This document shows positions 8,511-16,759 of a DNA stretch of 64,000 nt, in pieces. This DNA is from Periweissella fabaria (GTDB lineage: Bacteria > Bacillota > Bacilli > Lactobacillales > Lactobacillaceae). The translations under genes and the position numbers were made by a program. Position 1 is the first letter of the stretch. Every line of letters begins with the position of its first letter. The notes below the pieces were generated by a model that did no database searches, was not told where the DNA came from, and worked only from the letters and a program-made list of their open reading frames with translations. The stretch spans positions 334,182 to 398,181 of the forward strand of contig NZ_CAKKNS010000001.1 in NCBI RefSeq assembly GCF_918814575.1. Reading direction: 5' to 3'.

Positions 8511-10028
8511 ATGGTTAGTACTAGCGGTTTAGGTGGTGCCTACATGGGGCAATATTCAGGTATCAATAATCAAACCATTGATCAATTAGTTCAAGCTGAA
8601 TCAGCCCCCATGTTGTTAATGCAACGCCAAGTGCAACAAATTCAAAGTAAAGAAACTGCGTGGGGCGATATTCGTTCACGCTTAAATAATTTATTAAATA
8701 AAATCACCGTCCTCCAAAAATCCGACACCTTTAATTCCAAAGTAAATACTAGTAGTAATGATAAAATCGCAACGATTAGTGGTGATAGTACTGCGGCACA
8801 AGGTAGTCATGACTTAATCGTTAAACAATTAGCTACTAATACTAAACTGACAGGCGCCCGCATTTCAGACGTTAAAAGTAGTAAAGAACCGCTTAACGTG
8901 ACGGGAACCTTAAATCTCGCACTAACTTATCAAGGTACTAGTGACATTACCGATAGTAATGGGAAGCCATTAGTAATTCCGGACACGCCGGCAGTAGGGA
9001 GCACGGTTGAAAAATCAAATTTAGCAATCGACATTTCCGCTAACGACACAATTAGCAGTATCGTTGACAAGATTAATAGTCACAGTAAGGACAGTAATAT
9101 TCAAGCATCGGTAGTTGATAATCATTTAGTTATTAAGAGTGATTTGGCGGGCAATTATGCGATTAAAACAACTGGGCTAACTGAACAGTTAGGTTTGGAT
9201 AATGCTAAGCAAACTGCTGGTCAAGCCGCTGTTTTCTCTATTGATGGTCTCGAAACGACGCGTAACAGTAATAGCATAACTGGCGTTTTAGATGGCGCAA
9301 CAATTACATTGACGGGGGTTAGCCCTAAAGCAGCAAGTGGTGACGCTAACGAACTACAACCAACCACAATTGGATTAACCAATGATGATAGTAAGTTTCA
9401 AGGTGCCGTCAATGACTTTGTTAGTCAATACAATAGCTTGATGGGTTTAATTAAAGCAGATTTAAATGTCGGTGATCCTACTAAATCGGATAACCAAACA
9501 AGCGCCTTGGCTGGTGATAGTGATTTAATTCAATTACAATCACAGTTACAACGACTTGTAACCCCATCGGCAACTAGTAAGGATTCACACAACTTATCCG
9601 CCAATGGGGTTGGTCTTTCTCTCGTGGATAAAGAAGGAACGTTAGGCTTTGATACGACAACATTCCAAAAAGCATTAAAAAATAATCCCCAAGCAGTTAA
9701 AGATTTCTTCTACTCCGCTGATATTTCTAACGTCACAGGGACAACTTCAAACGAAAAAGGTTATGCCACGGTGTTAAGTAAGTTTGCTAATAGCTATTTA
9801 TCAACGTCAACTGGTAAAGCCGGCATTATTGCAACTAAAACCACGAGTTTTGATATGACTATTAAGGACTTGAACAAACAAATTGATGCTTTTCAAGATC
9901 GTTTAATCGCTAAACGCCAACAATATGTTAATCAATTTACCGCTTTAGATACCTACATGATGCAAGCTCAATCACAGTTAAATTACTTTAACCAACAAAT
10001 TGGTGCTAATACCAATGATAACCATTAA
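8511..10028 (+). CDS. fliD: Flagellar hook-associated protein 2 (filament cap)
   Basis: FliD forms the cap at the tip of the flagellar filament and helps flagellin polymerise. The N-terminal D0/D1 part has GLGGAYMGQYSGINNQTID and a helical stretch with heptad spacing to about residue 75. The middle (about 80-350) is a Ser/Thr/Asn-rich beta domain typical of FliD. The C-terminal part (about 440-500) is again a coiled coil ending in LNYFNQQIG. At 505 residues it is full length and has no internal disruption. RBS ACGAGG precedes the ATG. It stands alone between a terminator and its own terminator: no fliS, fliC, flgK or flgL is adjacent, although fliD normally sits with fliS. The upstream promoter looks like sigma-28. 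Confidence 0.9.
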   Translation: MVSTSGLGGAYMGQYSGINNQTIDQLVQAESAPMLLMQRQVQQIQSKETAWGDIRSRLNNLLNKITVLQKSDTFNSKVNTSSNDKIATISGDSTAAQGSHDLIVKQLATNTKLTGARISDVKSSKEPLNVTGTLNLALTYQGTSDITDSNGKPLVIPDTPAVGSTVEKSNLAIDISANDTISSIVDKINSHSKDSNIQASVVDNHLVIKSDLAGNYAIKTTGLTEQLGLDNAKQTAGQAAVFSIDGLETTRNSNSITGVLDGATITLTGVSPKAASGDANELQPTTIGLTNDDSKFQGAVNDFVSQYNSLMGLIKADLNVGDPTKSDNQTSALAGDSDLIQLQSQLQRLVTPSATSKDSHNLSANGVGLSLVDKEGTLGFDTTTFQKALKNNPQAVKDFFYSADISNVTGTTSNEKGYATVLSKFANSYLSTSTGKAGIIATKTTSFDMTIKDLNKQIDAFQDRLIAKRQQYVNQFTALDTYMMQAQSQLNYFNQQIGANTNDNH

Positions 10029-10063
10029 AAAAGCCGGGGAAATTTAATCCCCGGCTTTTTTTA
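10026..10063 (+). terminator. Terminator after fliD
   Basis: AAAAAAGCCGGGG pairs with CCCCGGCTTTTTTT around an AT loop. It is a strong bidirectional-looking hairpin and also suits the minus-strand gene ending at 10099. Confidence 0.92.
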
Positions 10064-10098
10064 ATATCGATAGCACACCTTTTAAGGCCGCTTTTTAT

Positions 10099-10299
10099 TT
10101 AACCTAATTGACCGTTCAACCACGCTTTAACAATAATAATTGCCAAGCCTAGTATAATCAAAAATACGGCTAAGGCTGACATGGCGGGATTTTTTGAACG
10201 GTAGACACTATAACCCCACATTGGCTCACGAGGAGTTAGCATCATTACAATTGCCTCTAGAACTGTAATAATAATCCCCAACAAAATGACGAAATCCAT
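10099..10299 (-). CDS. Small two-helix membrane protein, unknown
   Basis: The 66-residue protein has two hydrophobic segments (about 3-20 and 40-60) joined by a polar loop containing the motif WGYSVYRSKNP. A weak resemblance to the GYR-x-RS-x-NP loop of SdpI-type immunity proteins is visible, but the protein is far too short to call it one. The start is supported by GGAGGATGAAAC directly before the ATG on the minus strand. It is divergent from the unknown SOS-box gene at 10417. It appears to be a real gene because of the strong RBS and membrane-protein composition; its function is unknown. Confidence 0.65.
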   Translation of the reverse strand: MDFVILLGIIITVLEAIVMMLTPREPMWGYSVYRSKNPAMSALAVFLIILGLAIIIVKAWLNGQLG

Positions 10300-10379
10300 G
10301 TTTCATCCTCCTATATCGCTTGCACGTTCTAACTATACCGTTATTATAACAATATTTTGTGGGACTGTGTAAACATGAG

Positions 10380-10408
10380 TTGCGAACGTGTGTTCACGTT
10401 GCTATAAT
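10380..10408 (+). promoter_or_regulatory. Promoter with LexA/DinR (SOS) box
   Basis: TTGCGA (10380-10385) and TATAAT (10403-10408) are spaced 17 nt apart. Overlapping the -35 and spacer is CGAACGTGTGTTCA (10383-10396), which contains the Gram-positive SOS core GAAC-N4-GTTC with only the final outer G replaced by A. LexA bound here would block RNA polymerase. Confidence 0.65.
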
Positions 10409-10416
10409 TAACCATT

Positions 10417-11097
10417 ATGAAAAGAGAACAAACTAAAAAGACCGTATTAAGCAAAGAAGAGCGCCAACGGATATGGCAGCTTTTAACACCAGCCCAACAA
10501 GCTGTCTTAAATGAGCATGTCCGTTACCGGCAAACATCATTGTTCACTAACAGTAATTTATTGGGCGAAAGTACTGATTGGGAATTTGTCGCATATAATC
10601 TCAATGAAAATTATGATAGCCACGATGGTGAACAATTGTTTTGTGATTGTGGTCGCCGATTAAAACACCAATATATTTTACAAAACCAATCAAGTGGTAA
10701 GGTTCTTAAACTTGGAATTAGTCATTTTGCTGATCATGCTCAGATTCCTGAACCAATTATGCGCCAACTCCAAACCCAGATTCACCAATTGAATTTTGGC
10801 TTAGATGAAACTTTACGGCGCTATCGTCGGGGGGTGAAGTTAAATGCAAATGTTAAAGCGTGGCTATTAACACAAAAGACACATCGTTATACGCCATTTA
10901 CGCGTGAATATGCGGAAGTTGATTTACCGTTAACCGTTGAAGATACATATGCAATTCGCAATGCCTTTGCTCGTTATGAACGCCATCAGGCTAAAGCCCA
11001 AGAACCAGTTGTAAAACGGACCCGGCGAACAAAAAAAGTTAAAAAGGCTGAGAATCAAGCTAAGGTTAATCTATATCTAAAAGCATTTGATTGGTAA
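10417..11097 (+). CDS. Unknown protein with C-x-C...H-x3-H motif, probably SOS-regulated
   Basis: I do not recognise a named family with certainty. The 226-residue protein is highly charged and has no membrane segment. It has an N-terminal helical stretch, a central segment with FCDCGRRLKHQYIL (Cys76, Cys78) followed by KLGISHFADH (His103, His107), which could bind zinc, and a lysine/arginine-rich tail KRTRRTKKVKK. These features would suit nucleic-acid binding. A LexA/DinR box overlaps its promoter. The -10 box ends 8 nt before the ATG and no Shine-Dalgarno is present, so the mRNA is probably leaderless. The next in-frame Met is more than 110 codons downstream, so the start is not easily moved. 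Confidence 0.8.
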   Translation: MKREQTKKTVLSKEERQRIWQLLTPAQQAVLNEHVRYRQTSLFTNSNLLGESTDWEFVAYNLNENYDSHDGEQLFCDCGRRLKHQYILQNQSSGKVLKLGISHFADHAQIPEPIMRQLQTQIHQLNFGLDETLRRYRRGVKLNANVKAWLLTQKTHRYTPFTREYAEVDLPLTVEDTYAIRNAFARYERHQAKAQEPVVKRTRRTKKVKKAENQAKVNLYLKAFDW

Positions 11098-11107
11098 TTA
11101 GTGACAC

Positions 11108-11137
11108 TTGTAGTTAATAAGCAAGTTCGTGTATAAT
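11108..11137 (+). promoter_or_regulatory. mnmA promoter
   Basis: TTGTAG (11108-11113), 18-nt spacer, TATAAT (11132-11137). A leader of about 65 nt follows and contains a small hairpin, GATTCT-c-AGAATC. Confidence 0.6.
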
Positions 11138-11190
11138 GTAGATTACTGAAATTTTACAACCTTCAAATTGTAATGATTCTCAGAATCTAA

Positions 11191-12336
<1,146 letters not shown>

Positions 12337-12350
12337 AATCAATTGTAAAA

Positions 12351-12385
12351 TTCCAGCAGATTATCAGCTTCTGCTGGTCTTTTGC
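12351..12385 (+). terminator. Probable terminator after mnmA
   Basis: CCAGCAGA (12353-12360) pairs with TCTGCTGG (12370-12377), followed by a short interrupted T run (TCTTTTG). It is weaker than the other terminators in this window. Confidence 0.6.
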
Positions 12386-12433
12386 TATTTAATAATCTAA
12401 AAAAATATTGAAAATCGACGCGAATCCTAGTGA

Positions 12434-12461
12434 TTGTTACAAACAAGCATATAAATATGCT
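12434..12461 (+). promoter_or_regulatory. Promoter of the csp-nudix-mtnN-desulfurase operon
   Basis: TTGTTA (12434-12439) with TATGCT (12456-12461) at 16 nt. The -10 region overlaps a perfect inverted repeat AGCATAT-AA-ATATGCT (12446-12461). Confidence 0.45.
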
Positions 12462-12500
12462 AAGATAAGGCAATAAATAGTTAAGAAAGTTGGAATAATT

Positions 12501-12719
12501 ATGGAACACGGATACGTTAAAATTTGGGATGCTGAAAAAGGCTTTGGCTACATTGAAATTACCGGTCAAGATGATATCTTTGTACACTTCTCAGGAATTG
12601 TTAGCGATGGCTTCAAAGCTTTAAACGTTGGTGACTACGTTGAATTCGTAGTTGTTGAAGGGGTTCGTGGCCCCCAAGCTGCTCAAGTTCGGGTTATTGA
12701 TGCCCCAGTAGCTGACTAA
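12501..12719 (+). CDS. Cold-shock-domain protein (Csp family)
   Basis: A 72-residue single cold-shock domain that binds single-stranded RNA and DNA. The RNP1 motif is GFGYIEI and RNP2 is DIFVHFSGI, both at the expected spacing, followed by [11 protein letters not shown]. It is somewhat diverged from the classical CspA group: [19 protein letters not shown] rather than MxxGTVKWFNxxKGFGFI. It is probably the first gene of an operon with the Nudix hydrolase 18 nt downstream. No long cold-shock 5' leader is present, so it may be constitutively expressed. Confidence 0.9.
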   Translation: MEHGYVKIWDAEKGFGYIEITGQDDIFVHFSGIVSDGFKALNVGDYVEFVVVEGVRGPQAAQVRVIDAPVAD

Positions 12720-12737
12720 TTAGGGGAGGCAATTATT

Positions 12738-13304
12738 ATGGATTTTGCAGAAAAAGTTATTGGTCGTGAATTAAAATATCACGGTGCCATTATCGACGTC
12801 GAGGTCCAAACGGTTGAATTACCTAATGGCCAAATAGCAGCCCGTGATATTGTCCACCACTGTCCCGCAATTGCCATTTTGGCTATCACCAATGATAATA
12901 AAGCCATAATTATGCGGCAATGGCGGACTGCATTAGCAAAAGAAACGCTCGAGATTCCGGCTGGTAAAGTTGATGCTCGTGATACTAATCCGCTTGAAAC
13001 AACCATTCGGGAATTGAATGAAGAAACACGAATGCAAGCGGCCCATATTGAAAAGATTAGTAGTTTTTATCTTTCATCTGGCTATGCTGATGAAATGATG
13101 CATTTATATCTTGCAACCGGTTTAAGTCCAGTTGATGATGAATTACCACAAGATGATGATGAAAATCTAGCCCTTAGTACGTATACACTTGATGAATTAG
13201 CCGACTTAAACGCGCAAGGCTTACTTGATGATTCTAAAACACAAGTGGCATATTGGTATTGGGCGGCAAATCAAGCATATGTAAAGGGGTTACTCAATGG
13301 ATAA
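12738..13304 (+). CDS. Nudix hydrolase, probable ADP-ribose pyrophosphatase
   Basis: Probably hydrolyses ADP-ribose to AMP and ribose-5-phosphate. Its 188 residues include the family start EKVIGRELKYHGAIIDVEV, the substrate-entry segment HHCPAIAILAI, and a Nudix box at about residues 75-97 ending RELNEET. The box is one residue longer than the standard GX5EX7REUXEE and the usual Gly after REUXEE-x is Arg, so metal binding should be checked. It is preceded by GGGGAGG, lies within the csp-initiated operon, and overlaps the next gene by 8 nt. Confidence 0.88.
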   Translation: MDFAEKVIGRELKYHGAIIDVEVQTVELPNGQIAARDIVHHCPAIAILAITNDNKAIIMRQWRTALAKETLEIPAGKVDARDTNPLETTIRELNEETRMQAAHIEKISSFYLSSGYADEMMHLYLATGLSPVDDELPQDDDENLALSTYTLDELADLNAQGLLDDSKTQVAYWYWAANQAYVKGLLNG

Positions 13305-13650
13305 AGATCCAATTACCCGTAAAGGGTATCGGGAATACCAACAAAACCAACAAAAAAGTGAGCCTTTAAATCAAGATACGAGCTTCCGGCGAATGCAAGA
13401 TGGCCGCTATGTTGATGAAAATGGTGAAATTCATACACGGATGGATAGTTTGGCGCAAGAACCTCAAGGGGAAAGTGAACGTCAAACAGCGCAACGTTTT
13501 GCCAAAAACAAACGTTATGAAATGGATGAATTCGGGCGTTTAACGTCACTTGGTAAGCAACAACGCCTTAAGTTTCGTTTGAATATAGCGATTGGTGTTT
13601 TAGTAATATTAATTATTGCAACATTTTTAATTTTACGCTTTGTCGATTAA
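13297..13650 (+). CDS. Small C-terminally anchored membrane protein, unknown
   Basis: A 117-residue protein with a charged, Gln-rich cytoplasmic part (about residues 1-90) and one transmembrane helix near the C-terminus (about 95-115, rich in Ile, Val and Leu). It starts inside the end of the Nudix gene (8-nt overlap), with RBS AAAGGGG upstream, indicating translational coupling. The function is not known to me. Its conserved-looking position between a Nudix hydrolase and MTA/SAH nucleosidase suggests an accessory role only. Confidence 0.75.
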   Translation: MDKDPITRKGYREYQQNQQKSEPLNQDTSFRRMQDGRYVDENGEIHTRMDSLAQEPQGESERQTAQRFAKNKRYEMDEFGRLTSLGKQQRLKFRLNIAIGVLVILIIATFLILRFVD

Positions 13651-13690
13651 TTAGTTTATGACATTGTAGTTTGAGAGGAATTTGAAAAGA

Positions 13691-14389
13691 ATGAAATACG
13701 GAATTATTAATGCGATGCCAGAAGAAATGGCCAACTTAGAAGCAGCGATGGAAAACTTAACCATCAAGAGCATCAAACATATCGACTTTCACGTTGGTAC
13801 AATTGCGGGTCAAGATGTGGTTGTTGTGGAATCAGGAATTGGTAAAGTACAAGCCGGTTTAACAACTGCTTTGTTAATTACTAATTTTGATGTTGATGTC
13901 ATTATTAACTCAGGTTCAGCTGGTGCCATTGGGGCTGGTTTGAAAATTGGGGATGTTGTGGTAGCATCTGAAACGGCTTATCACGATGTTGATGCAACAG
14001 TCTTTGGTTACGATTACGGTCAAGTACCCCAACAACCAGCACGCTTTGAAGCAGATAAAGATTTAGTTGCACAAATCATGGATGCTGCTAAAGATACTGG
14101 TCTTCACACTGTTTCAGGTTTAATTGTGACTTCTGATTCATTTGTGGCCAGTGCAGCCCAAGTTGACCGTATTAAGGCTAACTTCCCGGATGCTATTTCT
14201 GCGGAAATGGAAGGGGCAGCAATTGCCCAAGCCGCACACCAATTCGGAATTCCATATGCAGTTGTTCGGGCAATGTCTGATAATGCTGATGGTGATGCTG
14301 GGGTTACGTTTGATGAATTCATCGTTCAAGCTGGTAAACAATCTGCTGACATGTTAATTGCGCTTTTCAAAAACCAAGCTGCTAAGTAA
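13691..14389 (+). CDS. mtnN: 5'-methylthioadenosine/S-adenosylhomocysteine nucleosidase
   Basis: Cleaves adenine from methylthioadenosine and S-adenosylhomocysteine, recycling SAM by-products and feeding the LuxS pathway. The start MKYGIINAMPEEM matches the family; the catalytic Asp is in RAMSDNADGD and the substrate-binding Glu is in SAEMEGAAIAQ. I choose the ATG at 13691 over a TTG at 13682 because GAGAGG (13673-13678) is 12 nt from the ATG but only 3 nt from the TTG. It is fourth in the csp operon, directly before the cysteine desulfurase (34-nt gap). Confidence 0.95.
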   Translation: MKYGIINAMPEEMANLEAAMENLTIKSIKHIDFHVGTIAGQDVVVVESGIGKVQAGLTTALLITNFDVDVIINSGSAGAIGAGLKIGDVVVASETAYHDVDATVFGYDYGQVPQQPARFEADKDLVAQIMDAAKDTGLHTVSGLIVTSDSFVASAAQVDRIKANFPDAISAEMEGAAIAQAAHQFGIPYAVVRAMSDNADGDAGVTFDEFIVQAGKQSADMLIALFKNQAAK

Positions 14390-14423
14390 TTCTCACTAGC
14401 CGTGTCTTGAAAAGGATGGAAAA

Positions 14424-15593
14424 ATGAAAGAAGTTGCTTTAAATACTGGGGTCGTGTATTTAGATAATGCTGCAACAACCCCTATGGCACCAGAAGTAAT
14501 TGATGCTATGTTAACGACGATGCAATCAACTTTTGGTAACGCATCATCAACCCATGTCTTTGGTCGTCAAGCGCACATGGTGCTTGAAAATGCACGCCAA
14601 ATCATTGCTCGTTCCATTAATGCTAACGACGATGAAATTGTCTTTACATCTGGTGGGACCGAGTCTGATAATACCGCCATTATTGGGACTGCGGAAGCGC
14701 GGCAACATTTAGGTAAACATATCATTACGAGTGCCGTTGAACACGAAGCAGTATTGAAACCGTTAGCGTGGTTAGCTGAACACGGTTTTGAAATTACTTA
14801 CTTACCGGTTAATGAAGCTGGGGAAGTTAGGGTTGCTGATTTAAAAGCCGCTTTACGTGATGATACAATCTTGGTAACCATTATGATGGGGAATAACGAA
14901 GTCGGTTCCCATATGCCCGTTCGTGAGATTGGGGAAGTTTTAGCGGATCACCAAGCATGGTTCCACACTGATGCCGTGCAAGCTTATGGACTGTTAGATA
15001 TTGATGTTAAGCGTGACCATATTGATATGCTATCAACGTCAGCCCACAAGATAAATGGTCCTAAGCAATTAGGCTTCTTATACCGCCGCGATGGCTTGGT
15101 GTTCCCAAGTTATTTAAAAGGTGGAGACCAGGAAGAAAAACGGCGCGCTGGAACGGAAAACATCCCCGCAATTGCTGGTTTTGCAACTGCTGTGGAATTA
15201 ATTACGCCCACTGAAAAAGCAGCTCGCCAAGCCAAATACGCGGCCTTCAAAGACCAAGTATTAACTGGTCTAGCCGCTGCTGGTGTAGACGTAGCAGTTA
15301 ATGGTGCTATCAAAGAAGATGCCCTCCAACATGTGTTAAACATTTGGATCAAAGGGGTTTCAACGTATGTTATGCAAACAAATCTTGATATGGCAGGTAT
15401 TGCCGTTTCAGGTGGTTCCGCATGTACGGCTGGTTCACTTGAACCATCGCATGTCTTAACAGCGATGTATGGTGAAACATCACCCCGGATTGAAGAATCA
15501 CTCCGGATTAGTTTTGGCACGTATACGACTAGCGCTGACATTGATACATTGGTCGCCAATATTGCCAAAACAGTTAAACGCGTCCGCAAATAG
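14424..15593 (+). CDS. Cysteine desulfurase (NifS/IscS class)
   Basis: A PLP enzyme that removes sulfur from L-cysteine as an enzyme persulfide. It shows the N-terminal YLDNAATTPMAPEV, the Schiff-base Lys209 in STSAHKINGPK, and catalytic Cys334 in SGGSACTAGS. The 389-residue length fits the group that serves tRNA thiolation. MnmA upstream (11209) is its probable acceptor; no IscU or SUF scaffold gene is nearby. It is the last gene of the csp-nudix-mtnN operon, with a GGATGG RBS, and is followed by a strong terminator. Confidence 0.95.
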   Translation: MKEVALNTGVVYLDNAATTPMAPEVIDAMLTTMQSTFGNASSTHVFGRQAHMVLENARQIIARSINANDDEIVFTSGGTESDNTAIIGTAEARQHLGKHIITSAVEHEAVLKPLAWLAEHGFEITYLPVNEAGEVRVADLKAALRDDTILVTIMMGNNEVGSHMPVREIGEVLADHQAWFHTDAVQAYGLLDIDVKRDHIDMLSTSAHKINGPKQLGFLYRRDGLVFPSYLKGGDQEEKRRAGTENIPAIAGFATAVELITPTEKAARQAKYAAFKDQVLTGLAAAGVDVAVNGAIKEDALQHVLNIWIKGVSTYVMQTNLDMAGIAVSGGSACTAGSLEPSHVLTAMYGETSPRIEESLRISFGTYTTSADIDTLVANIAKTVKRVRK

Positions 15594-15618
15594 ATCGTTT
15601 AACGCAAAATAATTAAAT

Positions 15619-15666
15619 TCAAAAGCCTCGTTAGTAATATGTGCATTACTAACGAGGCTTTTTTGC
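15619..15666. terminator. Bidirectional terminator between convergent genes
   Basis: An 18-bp perfect stem (AAAAGCCTCGTTAGTAAT with its complement) around ATGTGC, with T runs on both strands. It serves the desulfurase operon (plus) and the Rgg gene (minus). Confidence 0.93.
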
Positions 15667-15675
15667 GACTTAAAT

Positions 15676-16656
15676 TTAGTTAAAATAGGCTGGAAAAAGG
15701 GCCTGGGTTTCCGTGGTCAGATAATTTTTAAGATATTCAAAGACCCCAATATCAGTTCCGAGGTCAAAGACCCCAATATTAGAACCGAAGAAGGTTTCTA
15801 ATTGTTGAAACATCTCAAAACTAAGCGCGACTCGCTGATAATCTTGGTTAGTTGCACCAACAATTCCATTTAAAAGAATCAGCCGTTGGTAATTTATCAA
15901 GTTCAATTTTAAATCTGGCTGTTCTTCATATAGGGCATTAATTTCACTGACAATATGGTCGATTTCAGCATACGTGGCTGGTTGTTTATCATACGTATTA
16001 ATTGATAACGCATAATTAAGTAAGTGGTTAATGTAACTATCATACCAACTTTGACCAATATGCTCATGATATTTAGCATAATTGACTTTAAAGCGTTTTA
16101 ATAGAACCGCTCGACTCGTCGGTTCAAAAAAGCAACCAATCACAGGAAAAATTTCAAGTTCATCCTTAGTCCAAGTCGTCATTTTTAACAGATATTGTTG
16201 CATAAATTGATATTCGGCCGTAAATTCACTTGGAAATGTCACAATATCTTGATCAACATGCCACATATTCAATAACGCAACAAAATGTATTAAGTAGGCG
16301 TAGAACCGCTCTTTGGGATTAGGCGAATCTTTAAACCGCTGATAGATACTCACTGTTTCCCATTTAGGATCAAAAGCCTGCGTCTGATGCATCGTGATTT
16401 CTTTATTGACTGCACTCAGTAGAGTATCATCACCTTCAGTTACAGTAAACCACTGGTTGCGTAAATAAACCAATTCATCGAGTGATGAAATATTTAACCG
16501 GTGCGTAATTTCGCGTAAGTTACTAAACCCAATATCGGTAAAATCATTTTCAAAACGATAAGCCGTCGTGCGTGATAGGACACCAGTATAGATTTCTTTA
16601 ACGGTAAAGCCTTTTTCTTCGCGCAGCTTTTTAATTGTTGCCCCTAAAAATTCCAT
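15676..16656 (-). CDS. Rgg/GadR/MutR-family transcriptional regulator
   Basis: A 326-residue RRNPP-type regulator: N-terminal HTH (about residues 5-60, EFLGATIKKLREEKGFTVKE and SRTTAYRFENDFTDIGFSNL) followed by a long helical repeat domain that in this family binds short peptides. RBS AAAGGAGCGGC precedes the start. It is divergent from an MFS exporter 103 bp away, which is the natural candidate target. No short hydrophobic peptide gene is visible in the intergenic space, so its ligand may be encoded elsewhere or the protein may act without one. Confidence 0.87.
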   Translation of the reverse strand: MEFLGATIKKLREEKGFTVKEIYTGVLSRTTAYRFENDFTDIGFSNLREITHRLNISSLDELVYLRNQWFTVTEGDDTLLSAVNKEITMHQTQAFDPKWETVSIYQRFKDSPNPKERFYAYLIHFVALLNMWHVDQDIVTFPSEFTAEYQFMQQYLLKMTTWTKDELEIFPVIGCFFEPTSRAVLLKRFKVNYAKYHEHIGQSWYDSYINHLLNYALSINTYDKQPATYAEIDHIVSEINALYEEQPDLKLNLINYQRLILLNGIVGATNQDYQRVALSFEMFQQLETFFGSNIGVFDLGTDIGVFEYLKNYLTTETQALFPAYFN

Positions 16657-16670
16657 TAGCCGCTCCTTTT

Positions 16671-16690
16671 TTGTTTCAATTATGAAACAA
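16671..16690. promoter_or_regulatory. Operator-like palindrome between rgg and MFS genes
   Basis: Perfect inverted repeat TTGTTTCA-ATTA-TGAAACAA in the 103-bp divergent space, immediately upstream of the rgg RBS. It is a probable binding site for the Rgg protein. Confidence 0.55.
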
Positions 16691-16759
16691 TCGTTTGCAT
16701 AATCATAACATACTGTATTCTTAAAATTAACAAATGATTAGAAAAAGGAGTGATTTATC

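Noticed and set aside
10099-10299. SdpI-type immunity protein
   Set aside because: Only a short loop resembles SdpI. At 66 residues and two helices it is far shorter than that family, and no toxin gene is adjacent.
15110-15589. A 159-codon open frame antisense to the cysteine desulfurase
   Set aside because: It lies fully inside a conserved enzyme gene, has no RBS and its composition is that of a reverse-complement shadow. Other antisense frames inside arcD, thiM, mqo and parC were rejected for the same reason.
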